From: Sanderia malayensis
Taxonomy: Eukaryota; Cnidaria; Scyphozoa; Semaeostomeae; Pelagiidae
Assembly (NCBI GenBank): GCA_013076295.1
Contig: RQOL01000532.1
Coordinates: 2,976,001 to 3,040,000, forward strand
Length of the DNA: 64,000 bases
Reading direction: 5' to 3'
Part shown: positions 11,050 through 24,100 of the stretch, in pieces
How the letters are laid out: the number at the start of each line of letters is the position of its first letter
Position numbering within the stretch: the first letter of the stretch is position 1
Notes under the pieces: generated by a model
What the model was told of the DNA's origin: nothing
The model's database searches: none
Seen by the model: only the letters and a program-made list of their open reading frames with translations
Translations under genes and position numbers: made by a program

Positions 11050-14000
11050 ATGATGCCATCTGTTTCGCTCGAAGAAACACCCAAGACACACTCCATGACA
11101 AGAGAACAACTTGGTAGGCCGATGAAATTTGTTGCTGAAGAGCCGTCATGGCTGTTCTATCAAATGGAACAGAATGCAGAGATACTTATCATAGACTGTA
11201 GGCCCTTTGCTGAGTATTGCAAAGCTCACATCGAAGGAGCCATTAATTTGGCAATTTCGGATTTGATGCTGAGGCGTTTGAAAAAAGGTAACATGCCCAT
11301 TTCCAACCTGCTGAATTCCGATGTATCGAAGAAAAAGTTTTCTCGGAGATCAGAAGTGGAGAGAATTGTTATCTGTGATTCGTACAGTTGTAAGGAGAAG
11401 ATAAACAATGATGTGATATTATTTCTCCTATCAAAACTTTGTGAGGAGAATCGAGTTTGTCTTTTACAAGGTATGTCTAGATATTTTTATTGATATCGCT
11501 ATGTTCTGCTGTTTATCGAAAACTTTAATCATTATTGTTTTGTTACCTGCTCCCATGTGTAACACTTTGGGTCGGGTTAGTAACTTTGGTATTTTGATTT
11601 CTGTTTACACCGCGTTGATTAATTCTATAAATTCTGAATCATTATGCCATGTATTGTGCTTAATTTATCGTCCACAACTTTAGTATATTTTCAACAATAT
11701 TTTCATGCTTTAGGCATACCACCGGTTGCTCATTTCGTTTCATCAAGACACGAAATTCTAATAAATTTTTAATCTGTTTGCGCATAGAAATATTTTGTAT
11801 CTGTCCCCAAAGATACGACGGAAACAAAACCCAAATAAATCAAATAAAATACACATTGTCTTCGCAAACTTTGCCATGTTTTCAAAGAATTACATCAGAT
11901 TTAATGTGCCAGACACTTTTTATAGTTTCCTCAACTCGGTGTGAAATATCCTTTATAATGTTTATCCTTTACAAATCGGTGTTTTTGTTCTAAATAATAT
12001 GTAATTTATATCAAATAATTGTCTTCTTTAACACGCGTGGAGTGCCAGATGAATATATGACAATATATTTCATTGTCGTTCTGAAAAGAATGTTCAAATA
12101 CCAATGAAGTTAGTGCGCTATATTTTATTTATAACTTATTATTTTTCAGGCGGCTTTACGAAATTTGAAGAAAATTACCCCCACTTGTGCCAGTGCGGAG
12201 AGGGAAAAGAAGTTGGCAAAACTATGTTCACTTTGTCAACATTGAAAATTTCCGATGGAAATAACAACATGGGTTCTGAGAACCACGCTATGCCAAAGTA
12301 TTCAGAAATGAAGAAAGAGGCCTGTCTTTACAGGCCAGACACTGCAGGACCCGTTGAAATTATTCCCCATTTGTTCCTTGGAAGCAAGAAGGACTCCTCT
12401 GACAAACTGAGCTTGGAGAATTACAAGATTAGCCACATTCTCAATGTAACCCATGATTTGCCAAACGAATTTGAACACGAGAGAGGATTCAGTTATTTAC
12501 AACTGCCTGTCGAGGACAACTGGGACGGAAATTTATTTGACCTCTTTCCCAAGGCTTTCGACTTCATAGGTGAGTGAAAGTTTCCATTTCTTTGCTTCCA
12601 GTTTTGCATTGCACAGAGAAACCAGTTGTTTCACAACAGCTGCACAAAATTGTACTTGTTAATTCAATCAATAGTTCATTGATTCATTCGCACGGATGTG
12701 AATTTTTAGAATACCATTAACAGTTGCTACTCTGTTGGTGGTTTTGAATGTCCTACCGAAATGCATCAAACCACATGTTTTCTAAAATTATCTTTGATAA
12801 GCCTCAACGTTATCATTAAACAGTGTAAAAACTGGAATGATAAATCTTTTGTTCGTCCTCGTAGCCTCTTTTTGCCAGCCCTTGCTTCCTTCAATGACTC
12901 GAAATTCCATGTTTTTCACCAATGATCTTATTCGTATAAGTTACTGCGCAAACCTGTGGATGCGCAGGTGCACATTTTTTTCGAGAGAGAATTATCCGTA
13001 GAAAATCGCATTTTTATTAATCCAAAAACCAATATTATTTGTTCAAGATGAATTGGCAGCTCTAAAAATAATAATACCACATTTAGAAACAAGTTTTGGT
13101 TTCACTAACGTATGAATCCAAACATGATAATCATGTCAGAATAAATATTTTGCTTCAAGTTATCCAGTTTCTTTACCGCTCTCTGATTGGTCTATTTTAC
13201 CGGATCAGCCAATCAAAATTGGTCAATTCAATTCAATTACATGTAGTAGTCCTGTGCTTATAATTGTTTGAGAAAAGCAATAAATAGTAGGACAATAAAT
13301 AGTAGGATTTCTCTTAGATAATCACAATATAGACCATTAACTGATTTTTCAGAGAATCCCCTTCAAAGCTCTGTTCTTTTAAGCTTTCAATTCCAAATAT
13401 TTCCGTTCTCCATAATTCACATCACGATTCTCTAATCCTGATCTTTCTAATAATGTTTTTATTTCATGTGCGCGTTTCCTGTTATTTGCAAAACTGTCTG
13501 TTCATGTTATTATTTACGGATGTCTGGCCGGTTATTTTTGTACACTAGATAAAACACAAGAAATGACCAAGCCAAAACAAATTATTCCATGAAATTGTTC
13601 TCAAATTACTTTCAAAATGACAATATAACGGTCGATTATTATTGTTCCATAATCCTTGTCTTCATTTTTGCATGATTTATATATGACTTCAAGAGCAATT
13701 GGCCGAATATTCTATAAATCAAACTTATGTATCGCATTTCTGTGTTAGGATCTTAAGCTGATCAGGAGGCTGATCCATAATGGCATCCTCGTTTCTGCCT
13801 TGCTTTTCCCATGCGGTCAACCGCGCGGAAATAAGCAGAGCCGTTTTCAATGAGTTATCTTGATCTCGATTACCGTTCTGTCGTTTACATGCTTCCGCTT
13901 TTCGGAAAAGGTTTGCCCCAAATCCCATATTCCTTTGAAAAATCACGAGAAATCCTAGTTTTTTTAATCTTGTTCGTTGTTTCGTTTGAATAAAGATGTA

Positions 14001-14658
14001 AGGCGTGGCAATTCGGACGGTTATAGAGCCCAACTAGCTTACGGATGCATGCTACGGAAACAGGCTCGGTTTTTAATGTTGGCCACAGAAAAGCCGTCGT
14101 CTTGTACAAGAAAGCAGGGTTTTTTAAAGAATTTTTTGTGACCGTGGTAACATTTCTAAACATCCTATTACCTGGGAAATTATTTTGGAGCAGAACTTAT
14201 TGTATCTTTTATTTGGTAGGTATTTTAAGCTCCTATGATTAGGTATTTTAAGCTCCTATGTTCCTAGGCATGTTATTAGCAAGTAATTATCGTTGCAGAT
14301 GGTAATTATAAGTAGTAGATTAATGATTATAAGACGATAATATTTTTCTCTTGCAGAGAGAGCACGTATGGCGAAACAGAACATTTTGGTTCACTGTTTA
14401 GGCGGTATTTCAAGATCAAGCACAATTGTTATCGCTTACTTGATGCTGAAGCAAGATTACTCTCTCAACGATGCTTATGATTTCGTCAAGGAGAAGAAGA
14501 ACAACGTGGCGCCAAATTTCAATTTCATGCAGCAGTTGCTTGATTTTGAGCAAACAAGAAACAACTATCACCAGTCTCCCCTTCGAAATGGTAACATGAC
14601 GTGTAACAGTGCCAGCCCTTACTCTGAAGCATCCGACGACTCTAATGTTAGTTGTTGA
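11050..14658 (+). CDS. DUSP6/7-like: Dual-specificity MAP-kinase phosphatase, DUSP6/7/9 (MKP-3) type
   Basis: Exons 11050-11470, 12150-12569 and 14357-14658 (TGA) join in frame to give 380 residues, close to human DUSP6 (381). Residues ~33-145 form the non-catalytic rhodanese/CH2 domain with [10 protein letters not shown]. The kinase-interaction motif MLRRLKKGN follows (R75, R76, K78, K79). The catalytic domain starts near [12 protein letters not shown]. Its P-loop is HCLGGISRS, with C294 nucleophile and R300, followed by [20 protein letters not shown]. The family removes phosphate from the Thr and Tyr of the ERK activation loop, usually in the cytoplasm. The usual P-loop is HCLAGISRS, so Ala is replaced by Gly here. 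ATG 11050 and ATG 11053 are adjacent and either could start. All splice sites are GT-AG; the 1.8-kb second intron is the longest. Confidence 0.93.
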
Positions 14659-16149
14659 ACAAAAATACAACTACGTTGTTGGTTTTATATAAATATATGT
14701 ACATAGTTATTATGGTATTATTATGAATATAATGTTTTGTACACTTTGTAGCCCTCATCAAGTTTTATCATGATTTCATGTGGTAAACAGGGAATTGTTT
14801 GCCTCGGTATCAATAAGAGACTCGTTTATTAATAGGGATTAGGCCCCAAGCTGAGGTACTCAAATATCCAAACTTACTTTTTAATTCGTTGGGATTTTTA
14901 TACACCCCAGGTGATCTGATTTTTCTAATGAATCACCCTTGTCTTCCTACTCAATGATTTGTTATTAAATTTTTCAATTTATATAATTACTATATATATT
15001 TCTAGATTCTCTGATGCTAGCATAGTTTAGTAAAGGAAAGCGAATTCGTAGTTGAAATTTATTATCCGAAACAAAACAGACCAATTGGTATGGTGTATAT
15101 TTTATTTAGATTTTATTATGTGGTTTGTGTTTATATCATGAATAATAATGATTTTCTAATAGATTTTGCATGCTTTTGTTTGTGCTTTGCTTGCCTGTGA
15201 AAGAGTTTTCCACGAAAGGTTGGTGTGTATATTTTTACGCCTCGTTTATGCCAACGTTTATTTAGATAGACACGGTTTAAATTTGTCATAATATTAGCAA
15301 ATCTTTAAAGGAAACTAAAATAACACTTTCCTGCATCTGGATTTTGGTATATAGACAATGGCTGAATTTTGCAATGAAGGATTTTCAAAGGAACTACAAT
15401 CCAAAATTTCCGGAACACACCCACAAATTATGTCTTTTAAAAACCGCACCCATTTCCTTCCCCCCAATACAATGTCGGCCTTTACACATCATGCACCAAC
15501 CCTTCTTCGAAATAACTTCCAAGTCTTTTCAGCGAGAATGGTATGGTGAGAAGTTGGTTGTTTCAAGTTATGCGTAGCTCATTATATCCAGCTTTAATTA
15601 ATGCCTGTGAAAAATGTGCGTGACACCCAAGCACGCCTACAAGCTTACGCCCACCCAAACTGCCCTGGGCTAACCGCCTCCGCAACAAAGTCCTAATAAT
15701 CAACACAGCAATTATAATTCTCACATTCACGTCTAATTAATTCTGTGTTTACGTCAATATGGCGGCCAATTGTCTGTCGCTTTCCCTTTAATCGTACCAG
15801 GCACCAGTTGCAGCATTGCATGAACCGGATTTATTTTGCATCGTAACGGAATGCATACATTATATAAGCTTCCGAAACCCATTGTTATCCAGCCAATCAC
15901 TGTCTTGGCTATTGTTCTTACGGAATCTCCAGCATGGAGAGATTTTGAGCTGCTTTAGCCAATCATTTTGAGTCATTCTCGCGCAATGCATTACATTATT
16001 GCGTGGGGCTTTTCAATTTCGAATTCGAGGTTCGAGTCGAGTGGAGAGAGCCAAAAATTATTTGGGAAGCTGTTGGTCAGCCATTTTTCTCGTGCAAGTC
16101 GAGATGTTTTGCGACGAGCTAAAACAGTTGCACAAATTCACAAAATAAT
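14659..16149. other. Intergenic region, no supported gene
   Basis: The 3' UTR of the phosphatase presumably occupies the first few hundred bases; an ATTAAA lies near 14963. Two overlapping ORFs of 60-77 codons at 15344-15577 are in different frames and show no recognisable domain. Nothing else was identified before the foldback element. Confidence 0.45.
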
Positions 16150-17226
16150 TTGCAACATCACCAGGAGAAGAAATTCAAGATTCGTAATTCCAGCAAAAAT
16201 TGCATCCCTATCAATTCTGGAAGCTGCAAAACTGGCTTTGCATACGCCATCTTGGTTTTGGCAAAGGTCATGACTTGAACGTGGACTTTTTCCATGCTTC
16301 GATGCGTTTCGTGGACAACAATTATTTATTTTATTCAAGAAGAAGTATCAAGCAAAGATGTGAGTTGTATCTTGTTTCTTTTAAATGCTTTGTTTCAACT
16401 TTTTCATTCCTATTCTTGCATTAATGAAATAAAGAGGCCGATAAATAAACTGGCAACTTAGGCCTAAATATTATAGAAATATCCAGGTTGCGTGTGCGAC
16501 TGTATATATGCATATAAACAATTTAAAGAATAGAAAAACAGTCACTTTTAAGTTTGAAACAACGTTTCGGGCTTGACCCGTTCTAAATATTATAGCTATG
16601 GAAAATGGTTACATATTTCGATTGACTACAAGTCTTTGACAATTTTACGTGTACTGTTTTATCTCGTTTAAGTTCCTGCCAGTAGGCAAACTCTTTAGTT
16701 GGGTATGAGCCTAAATTAAATTTTCATTCAGCCATGCAATGCAACTTGCAAGCAAGCTTTCATTGTTATTGATTTGCATAAAACAATTCTATAGTATTAT
16801 TTTTTTATTGTCTTGATTTTATCGTGCTGTCATATCTCACAATGCTTGCTCCGTTTATCAAATATCGCTGACAAAATGAGTCTAGCACTAATCTAGCTTT
16901 CCATATTAGGAACTACCGTGTCTAAATAAGGCATGATATTAGTGCCCAAACTTCGTTGCTAAATGCTCTTTCTTCATTCGTTTCAGCGCGCTTTCTCATT
17001 TCATCGATCATCCAACCAACAAAGATATAAGTTTCAGGCTCGAGGAGATCCATGAATCCTTGGAAGATGGAAAAGATGCTTAAATATTCTCAAATTCATT
17101 GAGGAAGGTGAACAAGAGGCTTGAATTTCGTTGAAAAAATGGCGATGGAGGGAATTCACAGAATGATGCAAGAGGTATTCCATTTCATTATTATTACATA
17201 TTTAAGTTCGTTTCCTCTGCCTTAAC

Positions 17227-17811
17227 GATAGGATATTTTTATGCACGTTTCTTAAAGCTTAACTAGCATGCGATAGGATATTTTATGCACGTTTCTTTAG
17301 ACCTAACTAGGATGCGATAGGATATTTTTATGCACGTTTCTTTAGGCCTAACTAGGATGCGATAGGATATTTTTATGCACGTTTCTTTAGACCTAATTAG
17401 GATGCGATAGGATATTTTTATGCACGTTTCTTTAGGCCTAACTAGGATGCGATAGGATATTTTATGCACGTTTCTTTAGACCTAACTAGCATGCGATGGG
17501 ATAGTTTTATGCACGTTTCTTTAGGCCTAACTAGCATGCGATAGGATATTTTATGCACGTTTCTTTAGGCCTAACTAGCATGCGATATTATATTTTTATG
17601 CAAGTTTCTTGAGGTCTAACTTGCATGCGATATTATATTTTTATGCACGTTTCTTTAGGCTTAACTAGCATGCGAAAGGATATTTTTATGCACGTTTCTT
17701 AAGGCTTAACTAGCATGCGATAGGATATTTTTTATGCCCGTTTCTTTAGGCCTAACTAGCATGCGATAGGATATTTTTTATGCTCGTTTCTTTAGGTCTA
17801 ACTAGCATGCG
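17227..17811. repeat. Tandem array of 13 units of 44-46 bp
   Basis: The unit begins GCGATAGGATATTTTTATGC and continues through ACGTTTCTTTAGGCCTAACT. Thirteen consecutive units differ by point changes and 1-2-bp indels in the T run. The array forms the inner end of the left arm of the foldback element. A spurious minus-strand ORF with a repeated peptide arises from it. Confidence 0.92.
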
Positions 17812-18479
17812 TTGCACGTTCGTTTAACAATTAACATGCAATTGATTGTTTTTTTATTTATTTTTTATTCTTTTATTTTGATTATGCTTACTTTGGTTTA
17901 CATGACAAGGAGAAGGTCGCATTTTTAAGTTTAATATTTAATTTAAAGAATTTGCCTGGTCAGATATATCTTTGTTTTGAGTCGCAATAATTTATAGTTT
18001 AATAGTTATATTTTATAGTTTTTCTGCAATTTGGGCTTTGTTTTTCGGAAATATGTAGTTTTTTTAGATATACATGCATTATAAGCTTCTATCCTTGTGT
18101 TCACCTTTTATTTATCCACTACATGTGTAGATTTTTTAGGTTATGCCTCGTTAAATTTTACTCTTCAGTTAAGTTATAAAAGGTTTCTAATTTTTTTGTT
18201 TTTTCACATCTGGTTTTTCATATTTATTTTTAGCCGTAGCAACAACGAAGGAGATGCAACAAGAAGAGTAAAAACTAGAGGGAATTGGAAGAAGCTTGTA
18301 CAAGTTACCCAGAAACCAAATTCTTTTTTTCACTATTTTTGAGGTCGATATGTAATAGTTATTTTTAGTTAATATAATTTTCTAATTATTTTTTGTACTT
18401 CCTTACTACTTTTCATAATATTGACGTAATCTTTGTCCTTTCTTTTCAGGAGAACAGATGAAGAATGGTGGGATTCTGA

Positions 18480-18650
18480 TACCCCGAGGGAATAAAGATT
18501 CTCAACAGCAAGCTTGTATTCCCTTTGGAGATCAATTCCCCTGGGAATACCTATCTTGGGAGTACCTATTCACTTGGATATTCCTATTCCCCTGGGAGTA
18601 CAATTCCTTTGGGAATATATATTCCCTTGGGAATTGACGGTGGAGATAAT
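18480..18650. repeat. Short repeats of ATTCCC...GGGAAT type in the element spacer
   Basis: Variants of TTCCCYTGGGAAT, itself palindromic, recur about eight times within 170 bp in the spacer between the two arms. The next ~200 bp are a low-complexity CTAC/CTTACTAAC stretch. Confidence 0.7.
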
Positions 18651-18982
18651 AAAATCTTCACCAACAACACTTTACTACCTTACTAACTTTTAACTACTAC
18701 CTACCTACCCGTAACGTAACTAACTAAAATCCTACTTAACTACCATCCTACCTTACAAATCTTAACTTTATCTATTGACGTAAAAACTGCTAATCTAACT
18801 TGTAAACATATGCTAATTGCTTACCCTGCCTACTTATTTAATATTAATATCCCTACTTAAATTCTTTTTAGACTTAATTTAGTAAAAAAAGTAAATAATA
18901 AACGTGAAAGTGTCTTCAGATCTTTTCTTCGCTCTTCAAAAGTTCTTGTTATGTCCTCCAGATGATGGTAAATATAAGGAAA

Positions 18983-19130
18983 AAAGAAACGTGCATTAAA
19001 TATTTCTTATCGCTTGCTAGTTAGGCCTAAAGAAACGTGCATAAAAATATCCTATCCCATGCTAGTTAGACCTAAAGAAACGTGCATAAAAATATCCTAT
19101 CCCATGCTAGTTAGGCTCATATCCTGTCGT
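18983..19130. repeat. Inverted counterpart of the 45-bp array, about 3 units
   Basis: Three units reading GAAACGTGCATAAAAATATC are the reverse complement of the 17227-17811 repeat. They form the inner end of the right arm and mark the asymmetric expansion between arms. Confidence 0.88.
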
Positions 19131-20090
19131 TAAGGCAGAGGAAACGAACTTAAAGATATAATGGTAATGAAATGGAATACCTCTTGCATCATTCTGTGAA
19201 TTTCCTCCAACGCCATTTTTCCAACGAAATTCAAGCATCTTGTGTTCACCTTCCTCAACGAATTTGACAATATTTCAGCATTTTTTCCATCTTCCAAGGA
19301 TTCGTGGATCTCCTCGAGCCTGAAGCTTACATCTTTGCTGGTTGGATGATTGATGAAAAAAGAAAGCGCGCTGAAACGAATGCAGAAAGAGCACTTAGCA
19401 ACGAAGTTTGGGCACTAATATCATGCCTTATTTAGACACTGTAGTTCCTAATATGGAAAGCTAGATTAGTACCAGACTCATTTTGTCAGCGATATTTGAT
19501 AAACGGAGCAATCATTGCGAGATATGACAGCACGATAAAATTAAGTGAGAGAATAAAAGAATAATATCTCTAATAGAATCGAATTGTTTTATGCAAATAA
19601 TCAATGGCAATGAAAGTTCGCTTGCAAGTTGCATTGCATGGCTGAATGAATATTTAATTTAGGCCCAAACTGGGAAGTTCACCGAAGTGCGGCCAAAAAT
19701 TCCAATCTTGGAAAAAATAGTTTTAATTTGCGTCTTCAAGCTTAATTAAGAAAGGACAGTGGGTGCGAATTGACTATAGATTAATATTCAAACGAAATAA
19801 GGGATTACTTTTTATGATTGCAATGAACTATAGGCCTAAGTTAGGGAAGCCATTCAGCTTCAACATAATGGAAGCATGCAAATTTTAAAATCAGAATATC
19901 GAAAGAAACTCACATTTTCGCTTGATACTTTTCTTGAATGAGATATGCAATGCTTGGCCCTAAAACACAATTGAAATATGGAAGAAATTCTCCTTGTAGA
20001 CCTCGCTGAAACCAAGATGGCGTCTGCAAACACAGTCTTGCCCTTTGAAATTTCCACAACTGATAAAGATAATACTGCTGAAATTACAAA

Positions 20091-21114
20091 TGTTTAATGT
20101 GTAATCCAAAGTGGCAGCTTGCGAACCAACCTCAGGTTTTTCGTTATTTCCAATTTTATCTCCATATCCAAGAACCACTTTCATTTCAAAAACCTTCGCC
20201 CTGGTTCGTCAACGAAATTGTGCAAAATTGTGCTACTTGAAAATCCTTGACAGGAGACAGCAACACTTTGCAAAGACAATAGAACTCGTCACGTGGCCTG
20301 CAATAGCTCACAAGTGAATGATTAATATCAACAGTCAAAATTATTTAGCATTGCCTGTGTGCCACATACAAGTTCTACAAACGCATGCGTACCTTGTCAA
20401 ATTTCCAAATGCACTACTGGTAAAAATCATACAATGTTTTCAATAAAATAAAAATCATATTTGTTGAAGAGATTGAAACCTATGTACGAGAAGGTCTGAC
20501 CATTAAGCGTAATTAAAAAGTTAAATTAATTAAACAATTAATTAGGACAATTGTGGAAGACAAGCGTTAAAAAAAGTCCAGGAAAGAATAAATTCCAACA
20601 AAAGGGAGGCCAGCATATTTCCCCATACGAGGCTGCTACAAAACACAAATTGTCGAATTTTTCCAGAGCATCACAATCTTCCCACTAACTATGAGAAAGT
20701 ATGTGCTCCTTCGCAAGCCGAGCAGCCGCCTACGCAAGGGTTGATTCACCCACTTTAGTCAACATGCAGAATTTGATATGAATTCAACATGGGTTGCATT
20801 GTTACACGCTTGCTCACATAATTGAACTACAATATTAAAAGAATATTCTATAATATATCCACAATATCATAAATAATTGCAGGAATAATTGCTGCATAAA
20901 TTTAGACCAGAGCTCGGTGTGCACAACAAATAAATGTAAATTTTGGGTCATTTTCTCTGAACAGATACCTCAAGAAAATGCCAATTATTGTGGCGTCAAA
21001 TCAAAAGTAATGCTATTGAGTAAAGTGTTGATCTTATTTTGCATCGGAGAAAGATAGTTTACTATCCATTCATACCTGAAAACTTGAAATTCATTGTATA
21101 AATCTCTTCACAAA
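20091..21114. other. Intergenic region, no supported gene
   Basis: AT-rich sequence between the foldback element and the 3' end of the minus-strand MFSD4-like gene. Short ORFs here lack recognisable features. Confidence 0.4.
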
Positions 21115-24100
21115 TTATTCTGTCTTACCAGCTTCATCATTATTCAATGAAGATGCTGACGTCAGTTTCTTGCGTGATTCTTTTCGCGCCCTTTCTTTGT
21201 TCGGTCCAGTCTCCTCAGGCTGCACGATATCCGTGTAAACGTCTGGCTTGGGTATTTCATTGTCGTTCTCTTCGGATACTGCCAGGGATTCGCTGCTCGA
21301 GGTGTAGCTTGAACTGCTCTCCATGTTCTGATAGCCTCGGTATCGATTGCTTTTGATGCACAGGAAGCTTTGCAGAATCAACGTCCAAATACTATTGGCT
21401 GCAGTAAATCAAAAGAATAGACAGTAATAACAGGCTGAAGTTGAAAGCTGCAAGAAAAGAGCTGAACTTCGAAGCCATAAGAAGAGAGCTGAATTTTAAA
21501 GTCACAAGAAGAGAGCTGAAGTTCAAAGCCACAAGAAGAGAGATGAATTTTAAAGCCACAAGAAGAGAGATGAACTTCAAAGCCATAAGAAGAGAGCTGA
21601 AGTTCAAAACCATAAGAAGAGATATGAACATCGGAGCAATAAGAAGAAAGATTCTCCACAAATAATATCTTTTATATAAGTGTAAGGGGGAGCACAGCAT
21701 AACACAACCCACCATGTTCATATGCTACGTCATTATCCAGCGTAAGCAGGAAGCAGTAGATGACAAACCCCAAGAGACATATCAAGAATATTGTAGCCGG
21801 GACGACACCAGCGCCAAATCTTTCAAACAGCTGCAAAAGAAAATACAAATAAAAATAGAGATAGAGATAAAGAGAGAAGCTTTATTTACAGAAGATAAAC
21901 CAAGTTATTCTATCAAATAATCTTCCCCTGGGATTAATCTTCCACTAAACTACAAAATAATAAAACCATGGGTTAACATAAAGGAATATAAATAATAAAG
22001 TGCTTAACAAAGTTGATTTTATATAGAGAGATAACTAAGCAAATGTTGAGAGAAGATCGAGTTTAGAATCGTTGCAGGTGAAATTAGGTTGGAAGATTAA
22101 TAGAGTAATCTGAGAGATAAATAAGTTTCGAGAAGCCTTCATACCTGACCAACTATAACTGGCATTGTCAGTTCACCGAGGGCAGCCATGACAACCAATG
22201 TGCTAGTACTGTGAGCTGTGCGAAACAATAGTCAAAGACAACATGAGAACGTCAACAAAAATCGTGAGCATAAGAGCCCATGTTGTGGAAAAACTATTCG
22301 AATATGACAATGCTTTGGAATATTCAACACTGATAAGTTTAATGAGTGATGCAGGGACAAATATATGCAAAGTCAGGTCAATTATCAATCTATGTTTTGA
22401 GATGTATAACATCAGTGAACGAGAATTTAAAAGGAGATTTTATTGTAAATTATCCTAAGTAAGGTGAAAACGATTATGAAGCTGTTCTTACCGGTTAGGT
22501 CAACGTACTGCTCACCCAAGGAGATAATCGTTGGTCCAGTACTGCTTAAAAAGAAACCAAGCCCACAAGAACCGATCCACACAGCCCAATAATTAGCATG
22601 GCCAGCCACGAAGACAAAAGCTGATATAAAGCAACCAATCTGAAATTAAAGAAAGCAAAGTTGAGTTAACTAACATCTCAAAGGTAGTGTAAGCTTGTGG
22701 CTTGGGGGCCAGACTGAAACTATTGGAACCTAATGGCTAATACAATGTGAATGATACCTTTCATTGATTTATCTAATGGTGTGTGCCATGTGTTGTGAAA
22801 GGTAATAAAGTTAGTTCTTACCACGTTTCCAGAAAGCATTGTCTTGGAGCTCACGAAGAATGCAACTGGTATAGAGATGAATCTTCCAAGAGAGAAGAAG
22901 CCCTGTCAACAATTTGAAACAGCCATCAATTTAAACAAAAAAAGTGGGTGCAGGGTATGAGAGAGAAAAGGAAGACAGGGTTGGTAAGAAATAGAAAGAT
23001 GGAGAGACAGATAGAAAATTATAATCAGTAATATTCTGAAACTTCTAGAAAAGGAAGAAAGATAGATGAGTAAGGAGACGATAACAAAACAAGTGAACTA
23101 CGAACCCAGTAAAATGAAGTCAAGTAGGCCCCGTTATCTGAGGACATTGCTACATCACCCTTCACGGCATAAGTGTACACGTAGCCTCCAAACATAGCCT
23201 AGAAAAATAAAAATAAAAAATAAGTATCAATGTGACAGCTCTGGATTCACTGGTTCATGAGAACAAAGGCCACTTTATCTGAATTATAACCCTTTCATTA
23301 TACATATATAAAAGTGGGCCACAGATGAATATAAGCATACCATCATTCCTTCGTAGAGGTAAATGATACCAGAGCAGGAAAGAGTGACAGCCAATAGTCT
23401 CGATTTCTCATTCTTCCTGATCTTCTCCCAAACAGTCGCTTCAGGATCGTATGGAATCATGTCTAAAATAGACGCTAGAAATAAAAAAGATACATTATTA
23501 GGTATTCGCTGGCTGGGGACGAGTGCTTCTATAATATATCGAGAGTCTCATTATATCAAACTCTTTGTTGAATATGGCACTTGGTATATTGAAATTATAA
23601 ATTAATTTCAAAGGAATATTTATAATTGGGCGAATACTCACACTGAGAGCCTTCTGTTGTCTTACTATCAACGCATTCACTGCCCAGATTCGCATTCAGA
23701 TTCACAACAGAGCCCGAGTAGATTCCCTTCTTCATTTCCAACTGCTTTCTGAAGTACAACCACGATATGCCAAAGATAACAGGTATCTAAAAAACATTAG
23801 CATTACTTGGAATGGTTGCTGGGTATATTTCTAAAAGACTGCATGCAGCATCCCTCGCTGCAGTTGCTTGCAGAACTTAGGCATTACTTGAAATAATTTC
23901 GAAAGAAATTGCCCGAAGCAGTACATGCAACAGAAGCTTATAGAATTGCACACAACAAAAGATTGTAGAACTATATGCTGCAAAAACTTACAAGCCTTAT
24001 TCAAAAGAACTTGAGATTGCATGCAACAAAAACTTAAAACTTATAGAATTGCATGCAAGAGAAACCTAGATGGCTTTCTCTCAGCATTTGCTTAGAAAGC

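Larger units (their letters stand above)
16150..20090. mobile_element. Foldback-type element with long inverted arms
   Basis: The left arm (~16150-17820) and right arm (~18983-20090) are imperfect inverted copies. For example, the left CAGCCATGCAATGCAACTTG near 16730 is matched by the complement near 19640. Left GAGGAAGGTGAACAAGAGGC near 17100 corresponds to 19235-19255, and left ATACGCCATCTTGGTTTTGG near 16244 corresponds to ~20012. Matching continues colinearly for more than 1 kb with small indels. The inner ends of both arms are the same 44-46-bp tandem repeat in opposite orientation (13 units left, about 3 right), enclosing a ~1.15-kb spacer. Long inverted repeats built partly of tandem subrepeats are typical of foldback elements (FB/Galileo group). 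No transposase is visible, so it would be non-autonomous. The outer ends are fuzzy and I could not define a target duplication; a plain inverted duplication is the alternative. Confidence 0.65.

Noticed and set aside
15344..15577. Two overlapping plus-strand ORFs of 63 and 77 codons
   Set aside because: They are in different frames with no domain features, and nothing favours one over the other.
17227..17811. Regular 45-bp repeats resembling a CRISPR array
   Set aside because: The units are contiguous with no variable spacers, lie in an animal genome, and recur inverted at 18983-19130.
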